NCBI RefSeq assembly: GCF_002205165.1
Contig: NZ_NIVS01000012.1
Span: forward strand, 62,001 to 126,000
Length of the DNA stretch: 64,000 nucleotides
From: Stenotrophomonas maltophilia
Lineage (GTDB): Bacteria > Pseudomonadota > Gammaproteobacteria > Xanthomonadales > Xanthomonadaceae
Reading direction: 5' to 3'
Part shown: positions 61,438-64,000 of the stretch, piece after piece
Numbering within the stretch: the first letter of the stretch is position 1
Layout: the number at the start of each line of letters is the position of its first letter
The notes under the pieces: generated by a model
The model's input: the letters and a program-made list of their open reading frames with translations, nothing else
Databases searched by the model: none
What the model was told of the DNA's origin: nothing
Position numbers and translations under genes: made by a program

Positions 61438-61920
61438 CTAGCGGGGGAGATGCTCCAGCACGTACTGCGCTGAAGACACCTCGAATTTTCCGGGTTCCTC
61501 GATGAAGGTTTCGCGCACGACACCGTCTTCGACATACAGCGCGAAGCGACGCGATCGCGTCCCCATACCCGAACTGCTGGCATCCATTTCCAGGCCGAGC
61601 GCACGGGTGAATTCACCGTTGCCATCGGACAGCAGCTGCAGGCCGTCGGGTACCTGTTGGCTCTCGCCCCAGGCCTTCATCACGAACGGATCGTTGACCG
61701 CCATGCAGAACACCTCGATGCCGCGGTGGCGGAATTCGGGGAACTGCTCGATGAAGCCGGGCAGGTGCCGGGCCGAACAGGTCGGGGTGAATGCGCCGGG
61801 CACGCCGAACAGCACCGCCTTGCGCGAATCGAACAGGGCATGGGTGTCGATGGTCTCCATGCCCTCGCGGATACGCTTGAGGGTGACTTCGGGAATGCGG
61901 TCGCCAACGTGGATGGTCAT
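61438..61920 (-). CDS. Peroxiredoxin (Prx5 type)
   Basis: A 160-residue thiol peroxidase from the ATG at 61920. The peroxidatic Cys48 lies in FGVPGAFTPTCSARHLPGFI, the Prx5 signature. Other features are VNDPFVMKAWGESQQVPDGL, LLSDGNGEFTRALGLEMDAS and RSRRFALYVEDGVVRETFIE. A second Cys (residue 72, VFCMAVND) is present, but whether it resolves is not clear. No fused glutaredoxin domain follows. The gene ends 29 bases upstream of the ferritin-like gene on the same strand and is divergent from cbpA by 250 bases; that gap holds both promoters and no gene. Confidence 0.93.
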   Translation of the reverse strand: MTIHVGDRIPEVTLKRIREGMETIDTHALFDSRKAVLFGVPGAFTPTCSARHLPGFIEQFPEFRHRGIEVFCMAVNDPFVMKAWGESQQVPDGLQLLSDGNGEFTRALGLEMDASSSGMGTRSRRFALYVEDGVVRETFIEEPGKFEVSSAQYVLEHLPR

Positions 61921-62170
61921 GCGGACTCCTTGGACACAGGCAGGGTAGTGAGGGGCATGGGATGGCCATGTCAACATGTTGAAAAACGGCCGTGCAGACC
62001 CATCTCCAACGGGAAAGGCGGGCCACGGGGGCAGCGTAGCCGGCCGGGATGTCCGCCGCATTGCGCAGGATCATTCGCGCCCGGCGTCACGGTGGGCCGG
62101 TCCGCAGCGGCTAGAATTGCGCGGACGGCGCCCGCCCACGCGGGTGGCCGAACTTAGTCGAGGTGTTTGG

Positions 62171-63067
62171 ATGGAATTCAAGGATTATTACGCCACGCTC
62201 GGGGTGGAACCCACCGCGGGCGATGCTGAGATCAAGACCGCTTACCGCCGGCTGGCGCGCAAGTACCACCCGGATGTGAGCAAGGAAGCCGGGGCCGAGG
62301 ATAAATTCAAGGCGGTCAACGAGGCTTACGAGGCGCTGCGCGACCCGCAGAAGCGCGCAGCCTATGACCAGCTCAAGGCGCAGGGTTACCGCCCCGGCGA
62401 GGAGTTCCACACCCCGCCGAACTACGGTGGTGGCCAGGGCTATGACTTTGAAGAGGTATTCGGGGGCGGCGCCGGTGGTGGCGGCTTCAGCGATTTCTTC
62501 GAGAGCCTGTTCGCGCGCCAGCGCGGTGGTGGCGGCGGCCGTGCCAGCGGCTTCGGGGGTGCCAGCCAGGGCCCGCAGCCTACCCGCGACACCCGCGCCA
62601 AGCTGTCGGTGCCGCTGGAGGCCGCCTACCAGGGCGACAGCCTGCGCATCAACGTGGGCGGCAAGCAGCTCGATGTGCGCGTACCCAAGGGCATCCGCCC
62701 CGGCCAGGTGATCCGCCTGGGCGGGCAGGGCACCGGGGGCGGCAACCTGCTGCTGGAAGTGGAATACGCCGAGCACCCGCAGTTCGAGGTCGATGGCCGC
62801 AACATTCTCTACACCCTGCAGGTCACCCCGTGGCAGGCGGCGCTGGGGACCAGCATCAGCGTGCCCACCCTAGGCGGTGCGGTGGACCTGAAGGTGCCGG
62901 CCGAGTCCGATGCCGGGCGCAAGCTGCGCCTGCGTGGCCGCGGGCTGCCGGGCAACCCGGATGGCGATCAGATCGTGGAACTGGAGATCATTGCGCCGGC
63001 GCCCACGGATGAGGCGCAGAAGAAGGCCTACAAGACGCTGGCCAAGGCATTCGGCGAGAAGATCTGA
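62171..63067 (+). CDS. cbpA: DnaJ-class co-chaperone CbpA
   Basis: A 298-residue type II J-protein that stimulates DnaK. The J domain covers residues 1-70, with the HPD motif at 33-35 (RKYHPDVSKEAGAEDKFK). A Gly/Phe-rich linker follows (EEVFGGGAGGGGFSDFF, then a Gly-rich stretch). Two beta-sandwich substrate domains come next (AKLSVPLEAAYQGDSLRINV, KGIRPGQVIRLGGQGTGGGN, LRLRGRGLPGNPDGDQIV). There is no zinc-finger (CxxCxGxG), which separates it from DnaJ. The ATG at 62171 follows GAGGTGTTTGG. Its stop is 4 bases from the stop of the convergent receiver gene. Confidence 0.95.
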   Translation: MEFKDYYATLGVEPTAGDAEIKTAYRRLARKYHPDVSKEAGAEDKFKAVNEAYEALRDPQKRAAYDQLKAQGYRPGEEFHTPPNYGGGQGYDFEEVFGGGAGGGGFSDFFESLFARQRGGGGGRASGFGGASQGPQPTRDTRAKLSVPLEAAYQGDSLRINVGGKQLDVRVPKGIRPGQVIRLGGQGTGGGNLLLEVEYAEHPQFEVDGRNILYTLQVTPWQAALGTSISVPTLGGAVDLKVPAESDAGRKLRLRGRGLPGNPDGDQIVELEIIAPAPTDEAQKKAYKTLAKAFGEKI

Positions 63068-63071
63068 GGGA

Positions 63072-63455
63072 TCAGGGCAGCGGCGGTTCCTGGTGGCTGA
63101 AAACGCGCTCCAGCACTTCGGACAGCTCGTCTTCGGAGAACGGCTTGGTGATATAGGCCTTTGCCCCCTGCCGCATGCCCCACATGCGGTCGGTGTCCTG
63201 GTCCTTGGTGGTCACCAGGATCACCGGAATGTGCTTGGTCGAGGCATCGCGGGCCAGGGTGCGGGTCGCCTGGAAACCGTTGAGGTTGGGCATCACCACG
63301 TCCATCAGCACCAGGTCGGGCAGCTCGGCCTTGGCCGCTTCCACCCCGGCGGCGCCATCGGTGGCGGTCAGGATCTCGTGCCCGAGTTTTTCGACGATCC
63401 GCTGTATCCCCAACAGCTGCGACGGTGAATCGTCGACGATCAGAATGCGTGCCAT
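63072..63455 (-). CDS. pilH: Single-domain response regulator, PilH-like
   Basis: A 127-residue stand-alone receiver domain. Conserved residues are DD at 8-9 (MARILIVDDSPSQLLGIQRI), the phospho-acceptor Asp52 in LVLMDVVMPNLNGFQATRTL, the Thr in LVTTKDQDTDRMWG and Lys104 in AYITKPFSEDEL. The sequence follows PilH, a CheY-like regulator of type IV pilus twitching, particularly in NGFQATR and VTTKDQDTD. No other pil genes are in the window, so the assignment rests on sequence alone, and a different partner kinase is possible. The ATG is at 63455. Confidence 0.85.
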   Translation of the reverse strand: MARILIVDDSPSQLLGIQRIVEKLGHEILTATDGAAGVEAAKAELPDLVLMDVVMPNLNGFQATRTLARDASTKHIPVILVTTKDQDTDRMWGMRQGAKAYITKPFSEDELSEVLERVFSHQEPPLP

Positions 63456-63544
63456 GGTGTTCCCCGTGTGATGCTCGCAGTGTAGTGCGGGCCTCGCACC
63501 GTCGTGAAGCGCCGGGCGTGCCGTCCGTCGCCCGGCTGCCACGC

Positions 63545-64000
63545 TCAGTCGATTCGTACCACGGTGCGGCCGTGGTTGCCGCCGGCGAGCAGGGCCTCGA
63601 ATGCCGCGGGCAGGCCCTCCAGGCCGACTTCGCCGGTGCAGATCGTGTCCAGATGCGCCGGCTTCCACTCGCCGCCCAGCTTTTCCCAGACCGCTTCGCG
63701 CAGGTCACGCGGGGCGCTGGAGGAGGACACCCCCAGCAGCGACACGCCGCGGATGATGAAAGGCATGACCGTCATGTCCAACGCCGGGCTCGCGGCCAGC
63801 CCCGCACTGACGACCGACCCGTAAGGCACGGTCTGGGCCAGCAGGCTGCTCAGCATCGCGCCGCCGGCATTGTCCAGCCCGCCACCGAAGCGCGCCGATT
63901 CCATCGGCCGGGTGGTCGCCAGCACCTCACGTGGCAGCACTTCGCGGGCGCCCAGGCCACGCAGGTAGCCGGCCTGGTCGGCCTTGCCACTGATCGCATG
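63545..64000 (-). CDS. AcuI/YhdH-type NADPH oxidoreductase, 5' end outside the window
   Basis: The C-terminal 151 residues of a medium-chain dehydrogenase/reductase; the frame is open to the right edge. The visible part reads GKADQAGYLRGLGAREVLPR and then RPMESARFGGGLDNAGGAML, followed by PFIIRGVSLLGVSSSSAPR and ending GNHGRTVVRID. This pattern, the GLGAREVLPRE loop and the ending fit the YhdH/AcuI family, whose members reduce acrylyl-CoA to propionyl-CoA. Zinc ligands are not expected in this family. A functional tie to the prp operon 10 kb away would be speculative. Confidence 0.85.
   Translation of the reverse strand, partial: HAISGKADQAGYLRGLGAREVLPREVLATTRPMESARFGGGLDNAGGAMLSSLLAQTVPYGSVVSAGLAASPALDMTVMPFIIRGVSLLGVSSSSAPRDLREAVWEKLGGEWKPAHLDTICTGEVGLEGLPAAFEALLAGGNHGRTVVRID

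Overview
The window reads as chromosome of a high-GC gammaproteobacterium of the Xanthomonadaceae, most like Stenotrophomonas. The grounds are the protein types (TonB-dependent receptor, a metX-metB-hom operon behind an S-box leader, an AcnD/PrpF-type propionate operon, large periplasmic-propeller hybrid kinases) and several 24-nt GTAG-headed palindromes that match the SMAG repeats described in S. maltophilia. This assignment is inference from sequence features; no search was run. I saw no tRNA, rRNA, insertion sequence, prophage or CRISPR array.

Layout. 1-11.6 kb: the 5' part of a TonB-dependent receptor, an exported protein of unknown function, hslO, mtgA, a GT2 glycosyltransferase overlapping a CBS-pair protein, an AsmA-family protein, a dispersed intergenic repeat, a hemolysin III family protein and prfC. 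11.6-16.2 kb: an M23 peptidase and, divergently, a SAM-I riboswitch followed by metX-metB-hom with 4-base overlaps. 16.2-21.1 kb: an exported alpha/beta hydrolase, sdaA, a glutaredoxin-like protein and a tight yceI - cytochrome b561 - yceI operon. 21.3-35.6 kb: four consecutive large hybrid sensor kinases of one family. 35.6-43.9 kb: an MdtD-type transporter, a second copy of the dispersed repeat with SMAG elements, hemE, a WGR protein, aroB-aroK, dodecin, a P-loop kinase, pdxH, a DoxX protein and an ankyrin protein. 44-53.3 kb: the methylcitrate-cycle locus, prpR divergent from prpB-prpC-acnD-prpF-prpD, with a clear sigma-54 promoter and a repeated operator-like sequence. 53.4-64 kb: a lipoprotein alpha-2-macroglobulin with pbpC, a ferritin-like protein, a peroxiredoxin, cbpA, a PilH-like receiver and the end of an AcuI/YhdH-type reductase.

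The most unusual part is the kinase array. Kinases 1 and 4 have every catalytic motif. Kinase 2 keeps a complete ATP-binding domain but has lost the phospho-acceptor histidine and the key receiver residues. Kinase 3, translationally overlapped with kinase 2, keeps the histidine and an intact receiver but has lost the ATP-binding motifs. Their defects are complementary, which suggests an obligate heteromeric kinase in which gene 2 supplies the ATPase and gene 3 the phosphorelay.

Other regulatory points are a SAM-I riboswitch with a likely promoter and terminator in front of the methionine genes, the prpR-prpB control region, and SMAG elements whose GTAG head supplies the stop codon of two genes.
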